Source: Isoetes taiwanensis (taxonomy: Eukaryota > Streptophyta > Lycopodiopsida > Isoetales > Isoetaceae). Taken from it: a stretch of DNA of 64,000 bases. The stretch is taken from positions 716,852-780,851 of the forward strand of contig JAJEKV010000015.1 of the NCBI GenBank assembly GCA_021234155.1, given 5' to 3'. This document shows, piece by piece, positions 46,701-58,205 of the stretch (its first letter is position 1; every line of letters starts with the position of its first letter). Both the position numbers and the translations under genes were made by a program. A model generated the notes under the pieces. It was not told the DNA's origin. It worked only from the letters and a program-made list of their open reading frames with translations, and did not search any database.

Positions 46701-49220
46701 TAGTCCATAGATTAGTTTGTCGAAGGCGAACCCAGATCTATCTTTGGGAATGGGTTGCATCTATGCCGAAGCGGATCTATGCGAAGCGCCGGAAGAGTCA
46801 TGCGAGAGGCGAGCTATCTTGTTAGCCGTGTGCCAAGCGAGCCGAATATTCTCTCAGTAAAGGAATATTGAGGAGTTATCTGATAATCATTGAATATTCT
46901 TAAAAAAGGAATATTCGGAAGGTTCTGGAAAATAACTTTCTCTGATCCAACGGTAGATAACGGTTGGATCTTTAGAACCTACGAGGACTAGGGTTTAAGG
47001 ACCCAAAACCCAGGTATAGTTCAGTGTAGATTATATTTGCGATAATTAGTTAATAGCCTTGAAAACCTAGTCGTCGGCAAAGCAACTGAAGCTACAGTTT
47101 AATAGAAGCATTTAGGCAGTTTGTCGCCGAGGAGGACCTCTGTAATCCTGGCCTTCTTAGAGTGCCTACGTTGTTTAAAATATGCAGAAATCCTGCCTGG
47201 TTTTGATTCCCTCTAGAAATCCATCCAATTCCTGTCATACAAATTTGAATATTTATGAAATTAAGAGGTGTTTGGTCGAAACAAGGCATAATCAATGCAC
47301 GTTAAGCATTACGGATATTGGTTTTATTGATAAATAGCTTCAGGGTAAAGGTTAAGCATTGAGGAGGAGTCGGTATCAGAAACAGAAAAAAGCAAAAACT
47401 GGACCACAGACTTGGCATACATTTGGTTAAATGTGGAAAAGGAAGGGGGAAGAGAATTGACAAGCAAGCAAGTAGAATTGTAGAATGAGTTCTTCACAGG
47501 TTTAGGCCTTCAAATTTTGGCTCTGTTTCCTTTGAACCAGAGCCCGTCACCAGAACTTTGTCAAAGCTGGAACTAACGTAATGACCAGGATAATCAAGAG
47601 TAGAAGCTGGGTTGGCAAGAGTAGCAAATTTCTTGATGCTGGCTTGGCAACGTCGGTGAATTGGCCTCTGCATAAGTGATTCCAAAATTTAGCTCATGTG
47701 AGTGAGCTGCAATAGCAGAGCTCAGGCTCGGATTTAAGAATCCAACTCTATAATTTATGAATTCAGATGCAAATCTGGGTCTATTTGTTGCGATCACCCA
47801 GTTTCATGGTGGATATAAGAACCCAACAAGACAAAACGTATCCAAAACCAAGGAAATGGAGGCGAACGAAGGCACTTTTTACTAATAGCTCTGCTTCAAA
47901 AAAAAAATTAAACAACAAAGGAAATTTGGAGGCCGAAGGCATTAATCCACCAGATTCGTACGATATTAGGCCGTTACCGATGGATTCCTTAATTTATTCC
48001 AATCAGGGCTTCGGATAAAGGATTAATGGGTGGTTCCGCCAAGATCTGGAAATTCGCCCCGCTACCCTTTTGCAGGCAAAACAGTGATAGATAGAGGTAA
48101 TTTGAAGCCTTCCGACGTTTTTAATAATGCAGTGCTGGCTATGGGGGAGCTCTTTCGTCACTCTTTATCCCCAAATCAACTCTTTAGTGGACTAGATTCT
48201 ATTAGTGTGTCAAATCCAGTTATTCATGAGAGAGAAGAAGCAATGCGAGTGTCACCTCACCGCAATGCTGAACATAAAAAATGAAACCGCTTCTATTTGC
48301 AATTCAGGACATTGTGCCCACAGATAAGAACAGAAATGCTCAAGAATCCAAAGATGTTAAACAAATTGCAGATGGAGCACTTTGCGGACCGCCGTTTTCG
48401 GACTTAAGCAAAATCTAAATGGAATCGGAGCTATGATTTCTAGGAGCCATAGGGGTAAATCGCAGAACGAGGGTCTGATTGCTCCGACACCTGGTATTAT
48501 GGAAGAGCAGATACCATGTCTCAAAATAACTTTCCCTTTGGGATATTAGAGGGCGACGGATATGAGACTTGCATTCCCGACCAGGGAAAGATTATTTTGC
48601 CAGCAACACCCAATGCATCCAGGCAGAAATGCATGCACGCCTTTGTTTGTAGGTCCCCTGCAACCGGATTCTGAACCTCCAAAAATTTTCAGCTATGGTG
48701 GTATTAGCCCTAATTTCGAGTCCAGTTTCCCTTCTACGGCATCCTTCAACAGAAATCACAAAGATGTTAGTATTAACAGGTGGATAACAAAGACTTTGTG
48801 CTAATTGTCTCATAGTTGCACACTGTTCTTTACAAGCTGCAGTGGAAAGCCCCCCGACAAGGGGAAATAGTGTTAGATCAAGTGAATTGTCATCCTTTAT
48901 TCTGTTACATAGTTCCATGTTTTCTTCTGTCATTTTTATTTGAATGTGTCATTTACTTTCGTAATGTGCCTTTTTTGATGGCCAGACAACAGAAAGTACA
49001 AAATTCATTCCCATTGAGCAACTATTAGAATCATCAGACCGATTCCTATCAGTAATTGAAAGCAAGTCGTATCAACCGATTTCAAGCGTTCGTCATAATT
49101 AGTGAGTTGACCCCTCAGATTTACTATGGTGCATAGGAATGTTTTCTCGCTATTAAATCAACACAGTAATTATATGTTGAGAAAAAAACGCAGATTAACA
49201 AGATTATTTGACTATACTAA
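43778..49220. other. Long AT-rich region with no supported gene
   Basis: Visible items: a 26-bp tandem duplication at 45108-45160 (ATATTGGAATCAAAAGTGTG); a run of 17 T near 45211; a GC-richer patch at 45840-46060 with a duplicated TCTCCGGCCAAGACAGCACC unit; and open segments at 47767-48018 and 48030-48284 without recognisable domains. A splice-like open piece near 44350-44450 reads in two frames. These are probably old transposon debris. Confidence 0.45.
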
Positions 49221-49222
49221 GG

Positions 49223-49278
49223 ATGATGAGTGACGAACTCAAACGACAAATAATACCAAGAAAAAGAGGACGCCCCAG
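49223..49278 (+). CDS. AT-hook leader exon, first copy
   Basis: ATG ATG AGT... encodes MSDELKRQIIPRKRGRPR up to a GTGAGT donor after CCCCAG. RGRP is the AT-hook core that binds the minor groove of AT-rich DNA. It resembles the leader exons at 50925 and 51305 in start, length, end and donor position. No matching second exon was found close by. Confidence 0.5.
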
Positions 49279-50924
49279 GTGAGTCGAGAAACTAGATCTA
49301 ATATGTTTATTCCCTTTGTTGCTATCAATTGATCTTTTTTCTCTTCTTATTTGCATCCTCTACCATATTCACACCATGTTAATATTGTCTGATTAGATAT
49401 TATCTCCATTCTGTAGGACCATGCCTCACAGATATGCATTGATATATATGCCTAAATGATGTCCATTCGCATTGCTTCTACTTGCTCATATCTATGTTGC
49501 CAATATGTTAGTATTGCCTATTTGTCTATTATTTTTTGCATCCTAATATCACACATCATTGTATAAAACCACAGCCCATTGCATATAGATTATAGCACTC
49601 TACCTTAGTATTTCAAATCACATCTACGCACATTACTTCATTAAAAAAAAAGGAAGCTACTCGAAATTAATTTTGTCTTCGTACTTCCGCTCTCAAAATA
49701 TCATTTGGTTTACATTTAGACAAATCTACACGCTCACTTAGATTGAGAACATGTTAACGCCATATCTCTCTACACTATATATCGTCATATAGAACCATAC
49801 CTTACTCCATATAGACCTCATTGATTAATGATAAATATAAGACTAGTTTTCCATTAAATTCTGGCATGTATATTAGACAATGAGACTCTCCTCTTGCATA
49901 CGATATCTGTAGACTAATATAACACTAAAATATCTAACTAGACCCCTGTTCTATTTACATTAGTTAACGATCTCAAACAGTTTAATTAATTCAATCTTGC
50001 CTATGTTCTTTAGCTAACTGTATTCTATATATATTAATTCCATTTGCTAAATTGATATTTCGTGTACATATTATCGATTATCATATAGAAGCATACCCTA
50101 TTTCATATAGACTTTAGCAGCCTAGCAAGCGAAAGGTTACTACAAAAAGTTACTTTTAAGCCTTCGTTGGCGAGTACAGCCCTCACTTGGTGTCGCTGTT
50201 GGCCTTAGCCACGCGGTGTCGAAAAGTGTGCGTTGTACTCTTATCGAAGGTTGTGGGAATGTTTTACTAATTCATATCCTAGTTTCTGATGGTGTTGTTG
50301 ATAAAATCCGACACCAATATAGGAATTGGCGTATGTTTTAGTAAATATTCGATCGGTTTGCTCGTGTTTAGCGTTATAGATACGTACATACCAACCAATT
50401 AAAATTTATCAATAACAAAATAAGATCTTGGAGGTCAAGTAAAGATGGAGAGAGGAGTAAATCATATTCTAAGATCGAATAGATTAAACCTCTTTATGCC
50501 AATTTTTTCAACCCAAAATACCAGTTTCTCGATGTAAAAGCCATCGCCAGACCTCGGCTTTTGGATCTCTGGAATTCCTCAATTCTACCTTTCAACAGAG
50601 TCCGTCCTTCATACCTGTCAGATTCGATTCTGTCGACTAAATCAACACAAACCCAGGTTCAATATTGCTCCATGTTCATGTCCGCGCCTAAATTTGGATT
50701 CTCGTTTCCGATTCAAATGTTTTTGTTGTCCCCTTGGATTGTGCGGCATACGAATTCTGTGTGGCAACGAGGGCACCATAACCTACGCAGAAACTACCCC
50801 GTTTATAGCTATGCTTTGAAATGGATGATTCTTCACAGAAAAACCATTAAATAACTTTAGTGGTTTTAGTACTAGCCTTATTCATATTTCATGTGCTCAA
50901 ATTCTAACTCTACAACCAAGCACA
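49279..50924. other. AT-rich DNA between AT-hook leader exons
   Basis: No gene supported. An open segment at 50561-50854 shows no domain. The 5' TC end of the Helitron probably lies here or upstream; no single candidate is convincing. Confidence 0.4.
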
Positions 50925-51183
50925 ATGCCTGAGGAGGAAAACAAAGAAAGAGGTCGTCCTAGGTATACAAATAAACTAGAATGGTTTACCCTCTATTTCG
51001 TATATTTAGATATTTATAATGGTTTGGAAAAAACAATATCAAAGTGTGTTTATTAGAGATTTTGATATAAATCCGTAACTAACTTACACCCAGGCCCATA
51101 CAGAAGAAAAAGAATCGAAAAGCCAATTGAGCCGTTGAGCTTTTAAAAGGTTACATAAGCGGAATAGAAAAGGCAAGGAAGCC
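50925..51183 (+). pseudogene. AT-hook leader exon, second copy, with its own second exon
   Basis: 50925-50962 encodes MPEEENKERGRPR before a GTATAC donor. After an acceptor (ACACCCAG) at 51093, a phase-matched exon reads PIQKKKNRKAN, a stop, then AVELLKGYISGIEKARK. It parallels the leader plus basic exon pair at 51305-51602 and looks like a decayed paralogous 5' end. Confidence 0.45.
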
Positions 51184-51304
51184 AATAATAACCTGCTGAA
51201 TCTGCCAGCGGGTAAATTGAAGATGAAAAGGTTACTCGCATGGATTTGCGCTTATGATGCTTATATTCTTTCTAATACAAAATACATTATTCTAATGCAG
51301 AAAC

Positions 51305-54039
51305 ATGCCTGAGTCGGATATTTCCCAAAATGTCCCAAGGAAAAGAGGCCGACCTAGGTAATTTTCATTTTTCCATTCTACCTTTTTCCCATTATGGACG
51401 CAAATAGGGTTTTATCTTTGCAAGCAATTGATCATTATCTTCAGTAGTTTTCTAGTCTCGATTCTCTCCAATGCCTTGAACTATATTGCAGTAAAAACAA
51501 AGCTCAGAAAGATGAAGAAATTCCTATGCAGAAGGAAGAATTGGAGAATCGGATAAATCGTCGAGCATACGAAAGATAGTATCAAAAGAAAAGGAGAGCC
51601 AAGTAAGTCTTTATTAATCCTTTTCTTTTTTTAAAAGCTCATCATTACTTTTGATAGATTAACTTTCTCATTTTCAAGTATTTAGTATTAAAATTATTTT
51701 TATAGGCATGGTATGCAGCCCACGCTAGAATTACCTGGTAGAGATGGAGAAATACGAGATATTGATCCATCAAATAGTCTTAAGACTGCGATAGTGGAAG
51801 ATAATAGTAACAAACAGTCTGAGGCAACCTCTTCCAATAGTCCCACAGGAACTGCATTGACAAGCACAATTCCTGTGGGACAACAGAGCGATATCATCCC
51901 CACTTTGCTTGCAAGCTACTTAGATATTAGCTCTGCAGCATGCCATTGGCGACATCAAATCAACGTCATGCAGCTAAATGTCAAGCCCATAGGTTATGAG
52001 CTCTTAAAATGGAACAAAAGATGTCAAACATGTGGCATTGACCTACTTGATTCTGAGAGCCTTACATTTTGCTGTAACAATGGTCGTCGATTACTTCCGG
52101 CCCTAGAGGACCTTCCTAGCAAATTACAGCATCTCTACACGATAGCTGAATTTGGCACGAATTCACGTATCATCAACAACCTCTTCTGTTTCACGGCACT
52201 TGGCGTCAAGGAAAGCTTTGTAGATCTAAAGCTGCCAGCATGTGTTGCTATTATGGGACGAACATACCATCGTCTCCTATCTGCAAGCGAACCAAACAAT
52301 ACTCTTCATTGGTATATATACGATGACACAAGACGGTTTGAGCTCGGTGATGAAATGCGAGTACCAGCACACTGGATCATGGAAGTTGCTGCCGTGCTAA
52401 ATGTCACAAATCCATATGTTAAAGAGTTAAGAACAATAAACGAGCTACATCCATGCCCAGCAAAACTAACACTTGCCGATGCACCTGCACCCAACGAATT
52501 TGCTGCAATTGTGCATGCAAACAATAGCGTCACAATAGAACCGAGGTCAGTTGTACTGTGGATGCGAAAAGATCACAAGCCAGTCTTTATAAGCATTCTC
52601 GATCCTACGTATGAACCACTCCAATACCCACTATTCTACCCACACGGCACTCCTGGATGGCATCCACGAAATGAATACAAAATGTCCCAAATAGATTGGT
52701 ACCGAACCAGACTGCTACATGAGCCACGCTTCTTACAGCTTGGCAGACTTTGCAACGAGTACCTAGTCGACATGTACTCGAGAGTTGAAGAAGAGCGCCT
52801 TAACTATATTGCAACAGAGGGATATCGCCGAAACTTAGCACAACACGAAGAAGATTTCATCGATGATGAAGACGAGGATGCTCGCACTAAGGAACCCTGC
52901 CAGCGTCCTTCTTAGGATGCAAAAGATGGTGTTCAGTGCAAGTTGCAGACTCGCTAGCGTTGTCCAGAGAATATGGAAAACCTAGTTTTTTCATAACAAT
53001 GACTACAAATCCCAATTGGCCATAAATTAGATGCAAACTAGCACCTGGTCAAAATGCCTCGGATATTCCAACAATCGTAGTCAGATCATTCCACGAAAGA
53101 CTCCAACACGCAAAAAACATTATCCGAAAATACTTCGGCCCGTTATCTTACTTAATGCATGTGATTGAATTCCAAAAATGCGGGTTACCACATTCGCATA
53201 TCGTTACAAAGACAACGCATGAGCTTCCAATCAGTATGATCGACGAATTAATTTCAGCAGAGCTACCGACAGATGAGACACTCAAGGCACAAGTAGAAAA
53301 ATATATGATCCATAATCATTCAAGACGATGCCTCAAAGACGATCAATGTTGCTATGGCTATCCAAAACCCATTAACCAAAAAACATACATTGACGAAAAA
53401 GGCTACGTGCAATACAGAAGAAGGACTGAAGCCGACACCAACGTCGTCCCTTACATGCCATTCCTCTTGAGAGAATTAGATTGTCACGTGTATGCAGACG
53501 TTGCATCAACTGTGCACATATTCGCATATCTCTATGGATATATATACAAAGGATTTGACACCACACGTTTCCATATTGAGACCGCCCATAACATACAGTC
53601 ACAACCGCAAGAGAAATCAAGCACCACGACACATACTAAGAATGAAGTGCAGGATTATATATCAGCACGATACCTTTCGTCGATGGAAGCTGCATGGAGA
53701 ACAATGTCATACCACATGACGGAGAAACATCCATCTGTAAAATGCCTTCCCCTCCATCTACAGGAACAAAACAGAAATCAATTTGGAAGAATTTCTAGCA
53801 CATCCAGAGGAATGTCAGCATTAGACAGATACTTCTTACGGCCACTCGCCCCTGAATTTAATACTCTGACCTACATTCAATACAACGAAGAATACACATT
53901 CACAACTTATAGACCAGGCGTTCCGCTCAAGCCAACTGACCAACTTGAGCAAGAATATCCAGGTACTACAAGAAACATTGTTCATAAAAGATCCAAAGGC
54001 AAACTCGTTTGTAGAATTACAAGAGAAGGGGTCAATTAG
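51305..54039 (+). pseudogene. Helitron Rep/helicase protein, N-terminal and Rep part
   Basis: Exon 1 (51305-51357) encodes MPESDISQNVPRKRGRPR, an AT-hook. Exon 2 (51492-51602) is basic (ENRINRRAYER, then TAG at 51577-51579, then YQKKRRAK). Exon 3 starts at 51706 in phase and is open to 52915. It holds a zinc-like CQTCGIDLLD...FCCNNG block, LLSASEPNNTLHWYIYDD, LDPTYEPLQYPLFYPHGTPGW, and LGRLCNEYLVDMYSRVEEERL. A frameshift near 52885 moves to LPASFLGCKRWCSVQ and FITMTTNPNWP, followed by TAA at 53023-53025. From there the frame is open to 54039: VIEFQKCGLPHSHI carries the two-His HUH motif, and YLYGYIYKGFD the tyrosine region. Helitrons replicate by rolling circle using this nuclease. Two stops and a shift make it dead. 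Confidence 0.88.
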
Positions 54040-54490
54040 TGTCACCTTTTGTGTCAATTTTTTGCCTATAAGTGTAACTCAAAACTTTTTAATAACTGAC
54101 GCTATGAGTGACACATAGTACTGACACTAATGTAGCAATGAGAATGACACATATATTGTCAACATGTTTGTCACCTATAGTGTCAGTCCCAACACCACCT
54201 ATGACGTCATAGATATTGTCACCTATAAAGTCAACTATGATGTTACTATTAACTGCAGTCTTAGAGTCAACTATAGAACCACATATAGCATCATCTATAG
54301 TTTCACATATAACGCCATTCATAATGTTAAAATTATTGTCATGTGTAAGGTCACTAGTAATACCACTGATAATGTTAAAATGTTCGTCACTAGTTAAGCC
54401 GTATATACTGTCATCTCTAGTAGCACCTGCAGTTTATTCTTTCAATATGAATGTCATCTATTTTGTCAATGTTAATGTTATTTTTTGATC
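54040..54490. repeat. Degenerate TGTCAC-CTATA array
   Basis: Directly after the Rep frame ends, words such as GTCACCTATAGTGTCA, GTCAACTATA and GTCATCTATA recur roughly every 15-20 bases for about 400 bp, with much variation. No coding content. It marks the left edge of the material that separates Rep from the helicase. Confidence 0.6.
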
Positions 54491-55621
54491 TATTGTTCTT
54501 ATTGGAGATTGCCACATATAATGGCATTACTTTTTGTCACTAAATCATATTAGTGCAATGTCTTTTATGGAAGTACTATTTGTGTCCATTTCTAGCTTTT
54601 TTTTTCCGTCAAATTGTTTTGTGGAAATATTATTTGTGTCCATTTTTTTTTAGTGGTTTGTGGTCGTTTGATCATCGAAGATCTGCATTTTCGAAGCATA
54701 GCTTGCAAGGTATATTTTCTGCAAAACCTCAAATACCAGTGGAGAATAACCTTCAAGAAATAGCTGAAAATACATAAACAAGCAAGCTATATTAATTTCC
54801 AAATCCACAAACAAACAAGAAACCGTAGCTCTAAAACTGCAAATTATGCAAGAAACCTTACTGTAAAATTGTTAATCCAGAAACAAGCAAACTATATATT
54901 CTGCAAATCCAAAAGAGAATCCTTAATTGTAAAACTGCAAAATCGAAAATGCAAAATTGAAGCTGAAGTGGTTCTACATTCTGTGGCAGGTATGATGTGC
55001 TTGTCGAATACATGAACAATTATTGGTGTAGGTCTGGGCACAAACAGCAACAAGACTGAGCAAACTATGCAAGAATGGCATATCTACAGCAAAGCTTGTT
55101 TGGGTTTGGAAGAGGAAAAGCCAAAACACTTCCAGGTTGGTGATCCCATATTGCACTGAACCAGCAGCGAGAGAAATGTGAAATGGCATGATATCCGTAT
55201 TTGAGAAATTCGTTTGGAGTTCCTGCACCTCAAATTGGTATTCCGTTACAGGTACTTTAAGCAAGCAATCCCATTTGAAAACACAAAGTTTGCATTTCAT
55301 GCCCTGTGGATCAAAGCAAAAAGGAAAAAAAAAAGAAGGTCAGGTTTACCATAGCCACAATCTTCCACAACAAACAAGAAAGAAAACAAGAAGCTGAAGA
55401 ACAGAAGTTTGTGTTGCGGCCACTGAGGGCACAGAGCCAGCCATGAGAAATCTAGACAAGAAAATTTGCTTGGAATCTAAACGAACAAGGCCTCTGCTTC
55501 AAACCATAGGCGCCGAAGCTCTGCTCCAATCGTGCCACCGACATGCAAATTTAGGGAAAAGACAGTACATATGCCATGATATATTTATACGAAAATGATA
55601 CAATACAAAAGTAAAACCATA
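54491..55621. other. AT-rich insert sequence, nothing recognised
   Basis: Contains a near repeat (TGGAARTAYTATTTGTGTCC at about 54568 and 54621) and A-rich stretches rich in AAACAAGCAA. No gene. Confidence 0.45.
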
Positions 55622-55624
55622 TAA

Positions 55625-56191
55625 GGGTCATTACACACTGGCCGTTATGTTAGGTTAAATTGCTAACATAACGGGATGCCCTTTACGTTAGGGTAACATA
55701 ACATAAAGGTTTCACTTCACATTCGCCGTTAGATTAAAATTTAACATAACAAAAACCGTTAAATCTTGCTTCACATTGATAGTCACGCCGTTAGGTTAAA
55801 AATTAACATAACGAAAATCGTTAAATATTACTTCACACTGATTTTTACGTCGTTATGTTAAGAGTTAACATAACGGAAACAGTTAAATATTGCTTCACAC
55901 TGACTGTCACGCCGTTAAGTTAAAAATTGAATTGCTAATGGAGCTTAAGGGATGGGGTCCCCCTACCCTTAAATTTGAAGGGAAAAATTATGGCCCCTTA
56001 AGTCCTCCGTTAAAATTTAACCTAACGGAATATAGTGTGAACCCCAGTTATCTTGCACCGTTACCTTAATTGTGCCATTAATTTTTAACCCCATAATCTT
56101 AACGGAATTTTTTAACGGAAGCCAATGTGAAGGACAGTTAAGTTAATTTTCTTAACCTAACGGCACTTTAACGGCCAGTGTGAAGTGGCCC
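55625..56191. mobile_element. Harbinger/Tourist-like MITE with TAA target duplication
   Basis: The left end GGGTCATTACACACTGGCCG and the inverted right end GGGCCACTTCACACTGGCCG match at 16 of 20 positions and continue into TTAGGTTA. TAA flanks both ends (55622-55624 and 56192-56194). A 567-bp length, 3-bp TAA duplication, GGG-starting terminal repeats and no coding capacity fit a non-autonomous PIF/Harbinger element. The interior holds about four tandem units of roughly 62 bp (55740-55930), each with CTTCACAYTGA and CGTTARGTTA words resembling the terminal repeats. Confidence 0.85.
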
Positions 56192-56194
56192 TAA

Positions 56195-57039
56195 TACCCT
56201 TAAATTAATAGAAAAACAAATATGGGTGGGTTCATACCAGAGTAAGCTGTGCAATGACTTTTTTCTCCAGTTTGTTGAGTTTTTTTTTTTTTTGGTTCAA
56301 AAATCCTTGGGCCATTGGATAGGTGATTTTTTGTTGGCAAGGTAGTTAGCCTACGGTGAAAGATGCTCGAAATTAGAAGACCTTGGAGGCCGCATGGAGC
56401 AGTGTGCACCATACTTTCTATCTCCAAGTTCTTTGTTTCTATTTCGTGCTTCTTCGGCTATGGCAAGTATCGGGGGCTCTGTTGCAGAGCTATGGATTGT
56501 TATATTTTTTAGTTGTTTGTCCTGAGAGCTGCAAAGTTGGCCGGGCTTGTTTGTGTTGAGAGCCATAATTGTTTTCCCAAGGCATTTCTTCTTCTACAGC
56601 ATTGTTTGTGGGCCTCTTCATGTTTTATTCTTTGGATCTTGTTCTCTCTTCCTCAGTCGGGTTTCAGTACCATAAGCAAGAGGAAACACAAGTTTTGGTT
56701 CTCATGTTGACAAGATTCCGGTACCAGTTCTGTGCTTGCCACATGCACAGCTTGCCTTTTTCTTTGCTTCTAATGTCTTGCAAATTAACGGTGGCTCCCC
56801 CCCTCCATCATGTAACGATAGAATGCACTTAAAATGCATTAAACACTGGGTGGGTTCACACTGGAGAGATAAATTTAGTTAAATGAAAAAATTTCACTTA
56901 AATTGGATTCACATTAAACTCCCTTGAAGTTTCTTCAAGTCAAAGGGTTTAAACATTAATGGCCTTACTTAGGTTAAATCTAGCTTAACCCCCATTACAC
57001 TGGTTTTGGTGTGTTAAAAAGTAACTAGGTGTTAACATC
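56195..57039. other. AT-rich insert sequence
   Basis: No gene. GTGGGTTCACACTGGAG near 56850 and CATTACACTGG near 56993 echo the MITE end and may be relics of a related element, but no full inverted repeat pair can be drawn. Confidence 0.35.
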
Positions 57040-57510
57040 GAGGTGTTATCCAGCATTGCACAGAATGATGCCAAACTACTACTCATTAGAAAGCATTTGA
57101 TGAGAGGAATCCAAAGGTGTGGGTCCCACTTTGGTCCGAGACCTCCATCGCAAGATAAAGTCATTTGAAGGCGATGCAAAAAAGGAAGCTTCTAAGAAAG
57201 CTTCATAATTAATGAGTTGCCACCTCACTATTTTTTCATTAAATAATCACCTCCTTTAATATAAAAAATTCTAATACAATAAGAAAATGAATGGCTAGGA
57301 TTTCTCCTCTCCCTTTTGATCTAACGGTTAACATTGGTTGCACCAAATCCACTTTTGAGGAAGCTTCCTTGCACCTTCCTTATAAAAATCAAGGGCCATG
57401 ATTTCGCCTCTTCTTTTGATCCGATGGTCCAGGGATGTGTTGCATGCCCTCATGCATGGCCATGCATGCCCCATGCATGACTCATCCATAATTCAATGGC
57501 TAACATTGCG
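57040..57510 (+). repeat. Left arm of a large inverted repeat
   Basis: Matches the reverse complement of 59985-60490 through many colinear blocks: CTCATTRGAAAG, GAGGAATCCAA, GTGGGYCCCAC, AAAAGGAAGCTTC, GCCACCTCACTA, TGGCTAGGATTT, CTTCCTTGCACCTTC, AAAATCAAGGGC, and CATGCATGCCC. Identity is moderate. Internally it repeats GATCYAACGGTT plus TAGGATTT units. It lies just upstream of the Pif1-like helicase. Confidence 0.8.
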
Positions 57511-58205
57511 CCACTCAATCAATGCCCCCAATCCGACGGTAAAGAAGCGTGTTACATATTTTTAACGTCATATACACCATGGGTACATCGTTTTCAAGGC
57601 ACACATAGAATAATTTTATACATATAATGATAATGATATCCAATGAGGTTGCCAAAAAAGCCAACCAAAACTCATTTGTCTAATTGCCTAAAGAGCTTAT
57701 GCCATTGTTCAGAATCCGCATTCGACATGCATGAAAGCAATAATTGAACACAAAGAAAAATACATCTGGAGTTGCCTTTTCTAATAAACTAAATTCAAGA
57801 CTTGTTTAATTTCTCGTTCCAATGTTATAAGACAAAAAGTTCTTAATCACTTGGTCTTAAAGGCCTTGCTACTCATATAATTGAGGCAATAATTTGATGT
57901 TGATGATTGACATCGAGATCCTAGTAGTGACAAAGTAAAATGATCTAAAATCAAGTTATATAGTGAAGTATCAAGGGGCAGATGTTTCTTTCTATTGGTC
58001 TTTTCCAAAACATCTGAGTATTGTGTACAATCAGATAAAGAAAATTGCAGGCAAGTAGATATGATCTTGTCAAGAATGTACTTGTTGAATATGATCACTG
58101 TAAAGCTCGAGAATCCATATAACCATATATGTATAGCTTAAAACAAATTTCCTGGTGGGATTGGTGTTAGCAGGCAAGATGGCATAAATAAGTGATAAAA
58201 ACTTT
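57511..58205. other. AT-rich sequence between inverted arm and helicase
   Basis: No gene. The minus-strand open segment 57847-58098 lacks any domain. Confidence 0.4.

Noticed and set aside
50021-50045. TCTATATATATTAATT as the Helitron 5' end
   Set aside because: It resembles Helitron starts, but it is not preceded by A, similar AT-rich words occur throughout 49.5-50.5 kb, and no matching 3' CTRR hairpin end was fixed.
53372-53632. Minus-strand frame inside the Helitron Rep region
   Set aside because: Shadow of the Rep coding frame, which has clear HUH and Tyr motifs on the plus strand.
56841-57010. Second MITE with CACACTGG-type ends
   Set aside because: Only the short words match the Harbinger-like MITE. 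No inverted pair with a TAA duplication can be drawn.
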